DNA from: Amblyomma americanum
Taxonomy: Eukaryota; Arthropoda; Arachnida; Ixodida; Ixodidae
Assembly: GCF_052857255.1 (NCBI RefSeq)
Contig: NC_135500.1
Location: forward strand, 103,606,048-103,670,047
Direction of reading: 5' to 3'
DNA length: 64,000 bases
Shown here: positions 13,400 through 24,274 of the stretch, piece by piece
Layout of the letters: each line of letters begins with the position of its first letter
Numbering within the stretch: the first letter of the stretch is position 1
Translations under genes and position numbers: made by a program
The notes under the pieces: model-generated
What the model was told of the DNA's origin: nothing
The model's input: the letters and a program-made list of their open reading frames with translations, nothing else
Databases searched by the model: none

Positions 13400-14380
13400 A
13401 CTTTCACTAGTAAGTGAATCACGAATGAACCGCATTGTGTGCATTGCCTTACCAACATAGAAGTGTTGACCTGAGTTTAACGTTGACAAAATTGTCTCGG
13501 TCACTTTTCTTGCAACGCCTAGCAGAACGGAGTGCATATATTCCACACTGAACCCATTGACAAGGTCTAGACCTGAAATAAAAGACGTCTAATATCAGTA
13601 AAAATACAGCACAATGCCATGACATACAGTACTGGAATGAGTAAAATACTGTTGTAGGTACTGAAGGTAGATAAATTGAGACAAAATAATACCAAAATTT
13701 AGTGCAAAAAAATAACATATTGCAGGCGCTGTAGAAACTAAATACTGGAAGCAACCAATTTTGCATTAAGTGTTGCACAGTTTAATAAACAAGGCAGCAG
13801 CCTAGTGATATCATTTTCTAGCTGACGCAAACCATGGCCTGGTGGAGACATTTGGAATGTGTAGAAAACCCTGGGGATAAAAAGCAAGTGAGGCTCCTCC
13901 TTTTTGAGGTAGAAAGGCTGGAGCGTTGGGAAAGCATGCAGGCCTAATCTCTTGTGCTTTTGTAAATGCTGCACTGCTCTAGACTTGTGTATATGACAGG
14001 CTTGGCTGCCTTGGTGCACCACAAATTCGGCAAAATGACATGAAAAAATGGCACATATCATGGCAAGCACTGCCACTCAAGGGAGTTTCCATGAGTAACT
14101 AAGGAAAGAATTCGCGGGTTACACATTACCTCTCACCACCTAAACGGGTGTGGTTTGCAGCACGGTTCTTAATGCAGAAAACAAGAAATTTACTTGATCA
14201 TGCAAGAATTTGAATGTAGTGAGGGCGATTAACCTTATTTTCCTTTTTACTAAGCGACCGTTCATACCTCGGACATGTTTTACAACATATGTAGTACTTG
14301 TGACATCGGTCAGTCCATGCCATATGGAGAAGAAAGGAAGAAAGGAGAAAAATGCCCTTACCTCCCAAAATCATGAGTGG

Positions 14381-14600
14381 TGGTGGTAGTGGTTTTATTA
14401 AAAATAATATTAAAAAGGAAGGAAAAGATTTTTGCTAGCCCCGGCATCTGCCATCGATACTGAAGCACCTGAGCTGGGTCAGCGGAAGTAAAGGACAAAA
14501 GGCAGAATGAAGAAATGAAATGAAAGAGGTGAGGGGACAGGAAGAGAGGATAGGGGGAGAAGTAATATGTACAAACTATTTATACAATAAGAAATGTGTC
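14381..14600 (-). mobile_element. Second copy of the 'ctagccccggcatctgcca' retroelement
   Basis: It matches 12203-12491 over most of its length, including gaaaagatttttgctagcc, the GA-rich 'gaaatgaaagaggtgaggg' segment and a degenerate (ACC/ACT)n tail on the minus strand. It lies in an intron of the CACTA-like transposase gene, in the part missing from copy 2. Confidence 0.75.
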
Positions 14601-14603
14601 CAG

Positions 14604-14656
14604 GATGTGCGCGTGTTAGTTCATTTTAGAGGAATTAAATCACACACGCGCACATC
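14604..14656. repeat. Perfect 13-bp hairpin next to transposase exon 2
   Basis: GATGTGCGCGTGT (14604-14616) is the exact reverse complement of ACACGCGCACATC (14644-14656), with a 27-base loop. It overlaps the 3' limit of the putative exon 2. Confidence 0.85.
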
Positions 14657-16935
14657 ACTGTGTTGGTCATGAGTGCAGATGGCCATTTGAAGAAATTGAT
14701 TATGTCATCATAACCTTCTTCAAGCTTCATGTCGCGTATAACCACGTACGTGGTTCTAGCTTCTGGCTTTTCTTTTATGATGTACTGCATGCTCCCTTCA
14801 GGCAAAAAGATAATACAGCACTTAAACACATGAACAGTAGTTTCCATAAGCTCGCACCCTTAAAAAAACTAACGCTCTTCAGATTTCGGTTCTGCTGATA
14901 GCTCTGATAACTGTTCAGTGTCCAGCAATTACATAAACCACGGTCGAGCTGTTAAGAACCATCAGGTACTGCTCACCTTTAACATGCTCCCCTCGGACGA
15001 AGGACCAGGGGCATCAAAATACCCGTTGAATGGGACCATATTCTGTACCGCTGCCCTTGCTGGCGCATCGACTGAGCAACACAACAGAGCTGGTTTAGAT
15101 TAGTGTGAAGTTGTCAGATATGTCCACTTAACTACTTCGGCCGTGTTGACTTCAATTACAAACTTCTTCAAGAAAAGTTGCATGTTCGGATGTTTCTTGC
15201 CGAACCAGAGCCCAGCAAGTACAGGATGCTTAAACCGCAAGTGCCGTGGCAGGTCATTCACAATTGACTGTAAGAGCCACACTAAGGTCTTTGACGATTT
15301 CCAAACTGGACTCCCGTCAGTGTTGATAGTGAGAGTGAGGTCATCTTTCGGAAGAATTTCCCGCATTCTGCTGTAGCACTGAGCACTTGTAACGTCAGAA
15401 ATGACAGACTGTGGCCCTTGCAGCTTCTCCAGGTTTTCATGAAGCTGGGGCTTCGTGCTTTCAATTGCTAAGCTGAGTTGCTTATGCAAAATCAGAATGC
15501 TGAAAAATGAGCCGCGGTCCTTGAGCTTCTGCAGGGCACTGGTGTACCGGCAATTGGAGCAATGTGCTGACTTCTCAATCACATTTGAAAGAGCACCGCA
15601 TATCTCGCAAAAATAGTGGTACTATACAATGTCTTGTTTTTCCTTGCACCACAGTTTGCGAAAAGCATATGTGCTTTGGGGCAAGACATTTTGTACAAAT
15701 AGGAAATTTATTAGCTTTATTAAGTCCCCTAAACCAGCCCAAGCTAGGCCATGTGATACTGCATATGCCATAACAGCTGCTATAGCGCCCATCTTGGTCA
15801 CCTCTGCATTTGGCAACTTTTCGTTACTGAATTGTGCAAAGGATGACGGCAACCCATCATCTTCATCTTCAGAACTCTCAGATTCTTCAGTGAAACTGCC
15901 ACTGCTGAGGCCAATGTCACCACCCACATCAGAACTGGCTCTGCTGCTGGTGTCACTTTCTAGTTGCAGCTCATCATTTTCAAAGTCGTAGTCACTGTTC
16001 ATGCCAACGTCACCACTCATATTAGAACTGGCGTCGGTGCGAGAATCTCTTTCAGGTTGCAACTCGTCATTTTGAAAGTCGTAGCTTGGAGCCTCTGCGT
16101 CGGCCGCTGCACCACTGGCTCCGTCTTTCGCGGCCCCTTCAATGAGCAGAACGTCTGGGTAGTCAGTGGAGTGCACTTCATCCCTCGGCTCTGTACTTCC
16201 CGCTGCGTCGTTCGTGTCGTCCCGCGTGGTGCTTTCAGTGAAAGGTGCGCTTGGTTGACCGCTGGAGACACTTTCATTACTTGTAGGTTTGACCGTGAGC
16301 ACGGTGGCACTCAATAGACCGACAACGGCTGCCCCAAATGGCCCTTTTGACGCATGTAGACAGTTGTGCTCGACACGTCACAGTAAGCACCGGGCTCCAG
16401 ATACTGCTTACGCCGTTTCTTCTTAGCAGATCTGAACATCGTCAATGTCAGTAAACCTCATGTAGGTATGACCAGCAGAGTACGATCTCGGTAGATTTCG
16501 CAATCGCGGATGTTGAGAGTTCTCAACGGCGGAAGGCTACTGGAAACCTAGCAGACGCTTTTATACAACACAGCATCGGCCGCGAAATAGCAGCCGCCAG
16601 CACGTTTCGTACACGACCGGCTTTTTCAGCTTGCCTGCACTCAAGACTCAATCCCGATGGCGTAATGGGTGCTTTCTAATCTGAGCAGTACACCATTGAA
16701 CTCATTTTTCAATTGTTTCAAAGGATTGATTTTATCATTTACATGCAATAAAATTTTTAATTAGCATCATCATGCTTTTGAACCTCCATTTTTATAATAC
16801 TTTTTTTAATTGTTCAAATAAAACAATAATTTCATTAACTTGTCATCCCCCATCACATGGCAATCAATCATCAAATACTAGAGCCGCCAGTTACCATGAT
16901 ACGTTTTTTTACGCAGTTCCCGAATATCTGTGCGG

Positions 16936-17005
16936 TTTAACGTACCCCAAAGTTCTTTGAAGGCTCAGCCTCTGTGGGGTTATTTAGAGCACACTGACAT
17001 ATGTA
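16936..17005 (-). mobile_element. Possible degenerate SINE fragment
   Basis: The segments ggtttaacgtaccccaaag and ctgtggggttatttagagcacactgacat resemble the 3' half of the Ruka-type SINE seen at 3484-3722, with a deletion between them. Confidence 0.4.
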
Positions 17006-17193
17006 CCCCTGTCCAAGGCAAGAATCAAGTTCAGGAAATGAGTCATTATTTGTACCAGCGCAAGAGTAAAATCCTCTTTTTACCTAGAATCAGTATGCAT
17101 GTTGTCGTGGACATACTGGACTCGTTAAGGACACGTGTGGACTCGTTTTCATGTCATGCAATACATACATGGGACGCTCTCTTGCACTTATGG

Positions 17194-17413
17194 CGAATTC
17201 CACTGGTGGATCCGAAGCTAGGCGCTCGAATCGCAAAAGAGCGCCACAAACCGCCTCGGATCAAAGCGACCGTTGTCGACCAGCACTCCGTATGGAACGG
17301 AGTCGCTTCAAACGAGCAGTGGAATTCGAGCGGTCGGTCCAGGTCGACCAGTGGAACTCGAATTCGTCGTCGCGGAGCAAAAAAAGCTGCTCAAGCACGA
17401 CCAGTGGATATCG
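17194..17413. repeat. CAGTG-motif cluster, candidate CACTA element terminus
   Basis: The motif occurs as cgaattcCACTGgtgg (17194-17209) and, inverted, as gCAGTGgaattcgag (17316-17330), cCAGTGgaactcg (17348-17360) and cCAGTGgatatcg (17401-17413). CACTA/EnSpm elements end in CACTR...YAGTG and carry short subterminal repeats. The cluster lies 0.75-1 kb 5' of the transposase start at 16439, where the 5' end of that element would be expected. No matching 3' terminus was found, so this is a tentative inference. Confidence 0.35.
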
Positions 17414-18134
17414 CCATTAGATGATTTGATATCTACAAGGAGTAGAATTTTCTGTTTGTCAGCCTGACTATGTACTGCACTGATATTCGTGACGAATGTA
17501 CCGGAGCTTTATTGATAATGTTCACTCTGCGTACCAATACTGTTTTCTTCAGTGCTAGCAAAGCGGAACCAAATTGAGGTATGGGTACAGTAGCTACTGC
17601 AGTATGGTTCCAAATACCGAACGCAGCCATTCAGGGATGTTGCCGTACCCATGCCGCAGCCGAAAGGCAATGTCGCCGTCGTTCAGAGGCAACGACACTC
17701 GCGCTTTTTCTTTCATAATGCTTGCATTTGTGAGATACGACGACAGAGCGAAAGCAATAGTGTAGATGACACTAACCAAACGATTTTCGCCTACGAATGA
17801 AGGCGACTTCAACGGTAGGGAAAAACATGAAATATATTGGTGTAGTGAAGACGGAGCGGTACTAGGGTACTATAAAGCGTACGTTCTCGCGCTTACAGAT
17901 AAGCCTGCCTTTGTATGCTTTGCTTAACCGCATCTGGAGAGAGCTTAGCCTGCGCCAGTACTTGTTTAGAGCGCACGAGCTTTTTGATCCGGTCCTGAGT
18001 AGCATTCGCCGCTGGCCGCAAAGGTGCCTTGAACATGCCTGGCACCTGTCGGCCTGCGGTTGGCTGTGCAGACTGAATCAGAAGTACTGAAATTCACTCG
18101 TAAAATTTGCGTTCGAGCGCAGTCGAGTGGACAA

Positions 18135-18345
18135 TTTATAAATTTTAATTTGTGGGGGTAAACGTACCGAAGCGACAGATGGACCATGAGGGAAAAAGGA
18201 GGGCTCCGGATTAATTCAGACCTTCCGGGATTCTTTAACGTGCGTGTACGTCGTACAACTCTAGGCCGATTTGTATTTAGCCTCCATCGCAATACGGCCA
18301 CCACGACCGAACGCCAAAGCCACCGAGCCACGGGAGGGGGGGGGG
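18135..18345 (-). mobile_element. Degenerate Ruka-type SINE, minus strand
   Basis: This is a diverged copy containing ttgtgggggtaaacgtaccgaagcg, ggagggctccgg, ggattctttaacgtgc, gcctccatcg and a head reading ...aaagccaccgagccacggg, next to a run of ten G. Box A and box B are mutated. Confidence 0.7.
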
Positions 18346-18547
18346 TCTGAACAGATATGTAAACCATACAGGCACAGTTTGGCCCTAGCAGATCAGCTAC
18401 GCTAGCGTATCGCTTCATTTGCTTCTAAGCACACCGCTCGAGGGCTCTTCACAAGTGTAGTGCGGTCCTGTTCTGTACTCGCGTGCGCTCCCAGGCGCCA
18501 GGCGGCAAGGCATTGAATACGGCATGTAGCGATGCACCACCACTACA

Positions 18548-19386
18548 GCCGTGTTCGTCTTGCGGTCGTGGTCAAATGGCTGCCATCAAATGTGTATAGC
18601 TATTTGTCCGCTGCTGAGAGCACGATGACCAGCGAAGTGCAAGCAGTAATGTCCCGCTCTTGTGTTCCCAACAGTTGGCTGTACCTACAATGAACGATAC
18701 CTAGTGTACAAAATGTGTTCTCTACCTCAAATATTGATACCACCATACTGATGGTCAATGTACAGCTGCACAGATGGTGTAATATTTTGACGGTTTGAGT
18801 AAGGCACATTTGGTGTTGCCACGGTGTGAAGCTTTGCGTCTGTGCCGAGTTCTGTTGATGGCAGCTTGATAAGGAGCAGAAAAGCTACATAATGTTTCTC
18901 ATGTCATAGCTGTATTAAAGCTGGAAAGTTACCCCATTTTAACAAATGAATGCAACTAAGTCAAATCTGGACAACATTCTCTTTTCAGATACATTCGATT
19001 CATTAAGGAAAAAAATAAAACTGATGCGGGAACCGCTGCCGCATTTCATTGAAAAAGCGGATGAAAGGGTGCCAGGCGATGAAACGGTGCCAGGTGAAAA
19101 GAGGGTGAGTATGCAGTCGCTCATGTGTATTCTTTATATTCTGTAGGCTTGCACCAAGCGCCTTTGACATACATAACCACTTATCTTGTGGGTCTATCTC
19201 AACACTGTTAGTTTTTCAAAACAGGTAATAACCATGCATAATTGAGACTTACAGTTACTGCAGAGCTCGGCAGCATAAAGCATGCCCTGGCCCGAAAAGA
19301 TAAAGTAAACAGGCGCCTGTGTAGGGAATTGCAGGCTTCCAATGAATTAAATAGGCAGCTTACGAGCGCCCTGCTGGAGAAATTTG
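18548..19386 (+). pseudogene. Candidate exons of an unknown plus-strand gene with a coiled coil
   Basis: I do not recognise a family with confidence. One open stretch starting at 18568 reads VRLAVVVKWLPSNVYSYLSA, resembling the short 'VKWL' N-terminal segment of some arthropod proteins. A second (18947-19104) is basic then acidic and ends at a GTGAGT-like donor (aagaggGTGAGT). A third (about 19265-19386) encodes a leucine-rich heptad pattern (LCRELQASNELNRQL) and ends at TTTG/GTAAGC. Splice sites fit a spliced gene, but no complete product can be assembled and the extent downstream is unknown. Confidence 0.3.
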
Positions 19387-19771
19387 GTAAGCGCCTTTGG
19401 TTTTATTTTTGCAGGTCGTTGGCGTAATACTTTAAACTGCAGTCAATTACACAATTCGTGCTGTACTCAGATGCGTCTCTTAGCACATATTGACCCTTTG
19501 GTCTCACCGAGCATCAGGTATGGTTTCACTGATGGATCACAGGTTGAAGGAACGCAGGTAGGGCACAGGCAGCAGGAGTAGAAAGAGGCAAACTATTCGC
19601 TTGTTTATAGCATGGCTCAAGATGGAGACAAAGAAGTCACGTTTTCTCTAATGGAGGTTTTTGTCCACTCTTGCAGACTGCATTTTTGGCCGGAGGTCAC
19701 GATATCCCCATCTAATAGAGTTCTGACCCCTGAAGCCATTAGCAAGCAGCTTGCAGTAGGCGATCATGTAC

Positions 19772-19858
19772 AAGCGCAAAAAACAGGTACAAAGAAGGAC
19801 TGGACAACACGAGCGCTTCGTGTTGTCAAGTCCTTCTTTGTCCCTGTTCTTTGCGCTT
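19772..19858. repeat. 87-bp near-perfect palindrome
   Basis: The left arm, aagcgcaaaaaacaggtaca and on to acaacacgag, is the reverse complement of the right arm, cttcgtgttgtcaagtcctt and on to tttgcgctt, with only a few mismatches and almost no loop. The arms resemble the 'gcgcttgtccttcgtgtctt' repeat at about 11555 and 45785, suggesting two head-to-head copies of a common tail sequence or a foldback element. Confidence 0.9.
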
Positions 19859-19953
19859 CTACATGATTGCAATGCAAAAACTCGCCCAAAGGTCTGTGTT
19901 CCTGTGCAGTAGGCCTCCCAGTTCCACATCATACGAGTCCCAGGCCCATATAC

Positions 19954-20080
19954 TGTGCGATGTCGGTGCACGTTAAAGAACCCTCGTTGGTCAAAATTTC
20001 CATAGCCCTTCCCTATGGCGTCCCTCATAGCCCGAGTTCCTTTGATACGTAAACAGCCAGAAACCAAACCAAACCAGTTC
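19954..20080 (+). mobile_element. 5'-truncated SINE, plus strand
   Basis: This is the 3' half of the Ruka-type SINE: gtgcgatgtcggtgcacgtt, 'cctatggcgtccctcatagc', 'ttcctttgatacgtaaacag', then an accaaaccaaacca tail. It is preceded by diverged sequence that may be the remnant of its body. Confidence 0.8.
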
Positions 20081-20829
20081 GACATCGTCCGAGAGAGCAG
20101 ATTCCCGAGAGGTTCTCCTTCAAACTAGCCAACCTCTGGGCCCGTAGTTCACCCAGAATATGGCCCAGAATGTTCACTGAGCAGCACATAAGGGTCTTCT
20201 CTCCCACATGCCGAGGCCGCCCAATTTTCCCATCATCGCACTGTCACGGTAGCTGTTTGACTTCTAAAAGAATCTTACCAATAGCCATTTCTTAGCAGAG
20301 ATACGCAGATGCATGAAATAGAGGAGGGCGTGAGTTTGAAAAAAATGGTGGATGATGTAGCGTGGTTAGGCCAAATTCAAATTAGCTGCACTAGCACTCC
20401 TGTTTTTAGTTTCGGTTCAAGGCTATCGGTTTTCAAGGTCAAGATGGCATAAGTGAAAGATAGGCAAAATTGTTGAGTGAGAGCCTATTGCTAGCCTACT
20501 AAAACTGGTGGGGACACATAAGGTCTGCCTTAAGAGTATGACACGACGTTGCTAATGAGTTAATGCCCAAATATGCGAATTGTTTGTACAGTATTTTACA
20601 TTAATAGATCACTAGGAATCTTGATACCATTCCTGGCGCAGTGGTTAAGCAATGCGTCACTGCCTTGTGATAGCACATGCTGACACTGGTGGGGCTTGAG
20701 AGCCTCAGAGCAACTTCTCGTGACAAATCATTAATGGAATTGCCACGGTAGGCATGATGGGATTGGGACTGACAGTGGCCAAACCAGCGAGTAGGTCTGT
20801 AGTGGTAGCACACTACAAGTTACCGGAAC
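20081..20829. other. Stretch without a recognisable gene
   Basis: No domain, splice arrangement or repeat family is recognised. It is the right end of the segment absent from copy 2; the deletion junction is at 20829/20830. Confidence 0.45.
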
Positions 20830-21599
20830 TGGCTCGGAAGCTTTGGCAGTCCCAAGAAGATTTAGGGGGAAAAGCCTCGGAAAGAACAACCCAAACATTG
20901 GGGCCTTGCCGAGGGCTTCTCAGCTCGCGATTTATGATGACGGCTTTCGCCGATTTAGTTCCTTGGTTAGCACTTGGATGTCTGCTGTGCGATGGGCACG
21001 GAAGGCTCAAGGTACAGCCACAAAGCCTCTGCTTATTAAAAATAGGTCGTTTCCTCTAAGACTATCACATTATCACATGTCTTGGAAGAACAGGAAATAG
21101 AAGTTGTTTGTTTCTCAGCTTGCTCGGACAGATGCAGCAGTTGCTTCCATCCTGAGAACTCGCATTATCAAAAACATTTCAGTATTCACGTGGCCCTGCA
21201 GGTGTAAATGTAAAGTGCAGCAAATTTTTGGCATTTTTTGGCCTAATGATTGCTTTAATATTCCTGAGAATGCTCTAACTATGCTCCCCTCTTTATCTCT
21301 ATAATGCTTCATGCAAATAAACCTGCGGACATTTAGTGGCATATTTGAAGGGACACTGAGGACAACTTGAGGTTGGCCTCTACGAATAGATTGTTGAATT
21401 CTAATGACAAAGATGCACTTTCACTGTAAAAGGAGCTTTTATGAGCTAGGAAGGTAGAAATAGAAGCCATTTTCGGACACTGTTGTACATTTTATGTAAC
21501 AAGGGGCCTTTCTCTGCCGCACTTCATTGTTGTTCCACAGTGCTTATTTTTTATGTATTTCGTTAATCGCAGATCAAATACCGAGCTACGTTTGAAGGG

Positions 21600-22890
21600 G
21601 CCAGCAGCGTGGAGAAGTGATTGAAGAATATATTATGCCTCCCTCTATGGACCCAAGTAACACTTATGATATTCCCGAATATCTTGTCAAATTAAAGCAA
21701 ACTGTAATCAATGATTCGTTTGATATGTTTGCAGGCGCACAACTTCCTGAGGTGATGTTGACGGCCACGACAAGTGCTACAGGTGCTACAGGTAAATTTT
21801 TAGCTGCTAATTTTAATTTCCGGCTCCCTGAAATATCCCCAGTACAGGCATAAAAGAACAGGTGAATTAGCTGAGGCCAGCTCTTAGGGCCAGTATTCTT
21901 AGTTGATCCCTTGAGCAGTGGATAAGAATATTAATTTCATTTTTTCATTTCATTTTGCATTTATTTCAGTCATGTACAATGGCTGAGGAGAAAGGAAAAA
22001 AAGCCGCGCACGCGGCTTGACAAAGCTCCCATCTCCCGTAGCGGCTTGGCACGGCGATGACAGGCAGCAGTAAAACAATAACAAGAGAATGCATGAAATA
22101 ACAAATATGTGCAATATCCTCATAACAGATCACCAGAATAGTCTCGGTACTGTTACACACACGCAAATGATAGTTTAATCACAGCACATGGATACTTAGT
22201 TTATTTCACCGTTGGATATGATTCATTGTTTTGTAAGAACACATTTCTGACAGCGTTATATGAAACGGAAAGAATGGATTGATTAGTGAAAGCATTTCTA
22301 TTAAGGAAAGATGGCAACACATACCTGAGTGTTTGAAAACCGTAATTTGTGCGTGGCCAAGGTACATACCAATATTCGTAGTGTCTTGTGTTGTGAACAG
22401 CGGTATTTTCCCGTAGATTCGCAAGGTCAGAAAAAAATGTGCTGTCACTATGTACCTGAGATTTGTACTGCTGAATTACACGGTACTGATGAATAACCCT
22501 TGCATCCATAATGCGGTATTTTGCAAATAGAGCACTCGTATGTGCTAAGTATGTGGCACCCGCAATTGCTCTAAAAAAGGAATACATTATGCCTCCCTCT
22601 TTGGACCCAGGTAACACTTATGATATTCGCGAATATCTTGTCAAATTAGAGCAAACTGTAATCAATGTTTTGTTTGATATGTTTGCAGGCGTACAACTTC
22701 CCGAGGCGATGCTAACGGCCACGACAAGTGCTACAGGTGCTACAGGTAAATTTTTAACTGTTAATATTTATTTCCGGCTCCCTGAAACATCACCAGTACA
22801 GGCATATGAGAACAGGTGAATTAGCTGAGGCCAGTTTTGAGGGCCAGTATTCTTACTCTATTCCTTGAGCATTGGGTACCTCAAAGGATT
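21600..22890 (+). repeat. 327-bp tandem array, two units split by a LINE fragment (copy 1)
   Basis: Unit markers are ATGs at 21635 and 22589. Each unit reads an open frame MPPS(M/L)DP.NTYDI.EYLVKL and so on to VQAYENR (first unit ends QA then stop). Inside each unit, tatgtttgcag/gcg...gctacag/gtaaat looks like a 57-base exon with good acceptor and donor sites (19 codons, Thr/Ala-rich). Whether the array encodes a small protein or repeated in-phase exons cannot be settled from sequence. Copy 2 has three uninterrupted units. Confidence 0.8.
21945..22572 (-). mobile_element. CR1/L2-like LINE 3' fragment inserted in the array
   Basis: On the minus strand, the frame 22617-22201 contains a block reading PWPRTNYGFQTLRYVLPSFL, matching the C-terminal region of CR1/L2 reverse transcriptases. 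A 3' untranslated stretch with an AATAAATGCAAAATG tail follows. Removing it restores the 327-bp spacing of the array. It is absent from the corresponding place in copy 2, so it inserted after the duplication or was lost there together with array turnover. Confidence 0.75.
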
Positions 22891-24274
22891 CACTGATTTT
22901 CTGAAGCAGTATAAGGAGGTGTTGAATTCAGGTGCAAACCAAAGCTTTCTTAGATCAGCTGTGTAAACTGCCAGGGGGCCATTTTCGGTCAACTTTTCTG
23001 GAAAAAAAGTTGCACATTAGAATCAAGTAAGTATAATAATTGGGCAACAATGAAGTATAACAGCAAATGAACGAACACCCGTCAAATTATAGAAAAGGAA
23101 ACGGCTGATGTTTTTGGGCGTGCCTGGGTTCTCTGCTCACCGGGATTACTATAGTATATGGTTGGCTAAGAAAAGAAATTCAAAGAGTGGCTAACTAGAG
23201 TGTTTCGGGAGCCATTGCCAATCTCTCACGGGAAATAAGAGGACTGATCTGTAGCAGGCAGTGTGCGGTATGGAGGAAGAGAAGCTCAAGAGCGGCCCTT
23301 TCGTACTGAGTTGCACGATAAAAAGTGTACTGGAAGTCGCATGTTTTTCTAAGGACAACTGGGATTCTTGGACCGGAGGCACAGCCAATAATGTTGAGCG
23401 TAGCATTGTCTTTTTCAACATTGTCTGCTGTGCGTACAATAGAAACTGTGGCCAACAATAAAGGAGGAGCACTCATGTTCGGCTTCAAAAAATGTTGCTT
23501 AACGGCCTCTCAAATTCTTTTCTTGCTCCATCTTGTGTGGTAACGCCCGATATGGCAATAAAGGCATTCATGCTCCCATTGAGCAAGAGACGTATGCGGG
23601 CATAGCGAAAGGTTGTGCACATCACTAATCATCCTATGCCTACCTGCTCCAGTCTGCCCTGCTGAAGCTCTGTGCTGTACAAAGAAGCGAATATCCTCTG
23701 TAAAAAGGTAATGATACAGGCACGAGGCATTAACTTTCTTCTGGAACTTTGCACTGCGGTCGTGATGTGCTCAGGAAACGTTCTGTATTGGTGAAGCAAT
23801 GCATAGATCGCTGGGACATTTGCATTTCAGGTTTTAATTGCCAAAGTGCTTGCCGGTGTTTATTTGCTATATTTTCATTAGACAGAAATGCAGTGAAGTG
23901 GTGTACAGTATTTTTTTCGACAATGGTTTTGTTGACTCCGCCCTGGCTTGCGTGTCTCCAACTGAAGCTGATATGCATTGTGGTGAGTGTTGGATTTTTC
24001 TCGATCCATTAGTGACCAGTTCTGAGATTGGTTTTGTTTCATGGTGATTCAGCCCCGCCTTCTACATCTCCACAGGAAGTTGCTATACCTTGTGGTGAGT
24101 CTAGTATTTTGCTCATTCATTAGAGACCCATTCATCCAGCAAATTTCGGAAGAAAAAACAATTGTGCAATTGTTCAAAATAAAATGAATTTCCAACTGTG
24201 CTGAAAAAGAGCTCTGTGACCTAATAAAATCAAGCACACATGCTTGTTTTGATTTATTTGCATTTTTTTCTTTT
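22891..24274. other. Duplicated DNA without an assigned gene; two exon-like segments
   Basis: Most frames are closed. Two plus-strand segments end in donors preceded by similar codons: SPTEADMHCG/GTGAGT at about 23950-23984 and SPQEVAIPCG/GTGAGT at about 24051-24094, the latter with an acceptor-like gattcag. They look like duplicated short exons. Both are kept in copy 2 (about 50617-50770). No product can be named. Confidence 0.3.

Larger units (their letters stand above)
10460..16439 (-). pseudogene. CACTA/EnSpm-like transposase gene, multi-exon (copy 1)
   Basis: Exon 1 is 16439-14977. It holds a Lys/Arg-rich start MFRSAKKKRRKQYLEP, a frameshift near 16350, a long acidic Ser-rich tract, a C-x2-C...C-x2-C finger (CEICG...HCSNC), then INTDGSP, LAGLWFGKKHP and VDAPARAAVQN. 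Exon 2 is about 14820-14635 (EGSMQYIIKEKPEART) and least certain. Exon 3 is 13572-13453 (FSVEYMHSVLLGVA). Exon 4 is 12671-12110 (KASEWRQW). Exon 5 is 10948-10460 (LTFNVHVLLHL, GPLWAHSAFVFEG). Boundaries of exons 3-5 are GT/AG and keep phase. This order matches the Transposase_21 plus DUF4218 layout of CACTA transposases; D of TDG, D of DAPA and E of ASEWR are my candidate DDE residues. Lesions: in-frame TAG at 15622-15624 and TAA at 15100-15102, an insertion in exon 4, and a ~290-bp frame-shifting deletion in exon 5. A domesticated relative is possible, but the decay argues against function. Confidence 0.75.

Noticed and set aside
13738..14076. Possible extra exon of the CACTA-like transposase
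   Set aside because: The frame has cysteines and histidines but no block of the family, and I could not place it between exons 2 and 3 with matching splice phases.
13870..20829. 6.96-kb insertion into copy 1
   Set aside because: Exons on both sides of the left edge belong to one gene, and the edges show only a 3-base microhomology, not terminal repeats or a target duplication; deletion from copy 2 fits better.
23191..23488. Two overlapping ~95-codon minus-strand frames
   Set aside because: The frame is shortened by a stop in copy 2 and matches no family I know; left as unassigned duplicated DNA.
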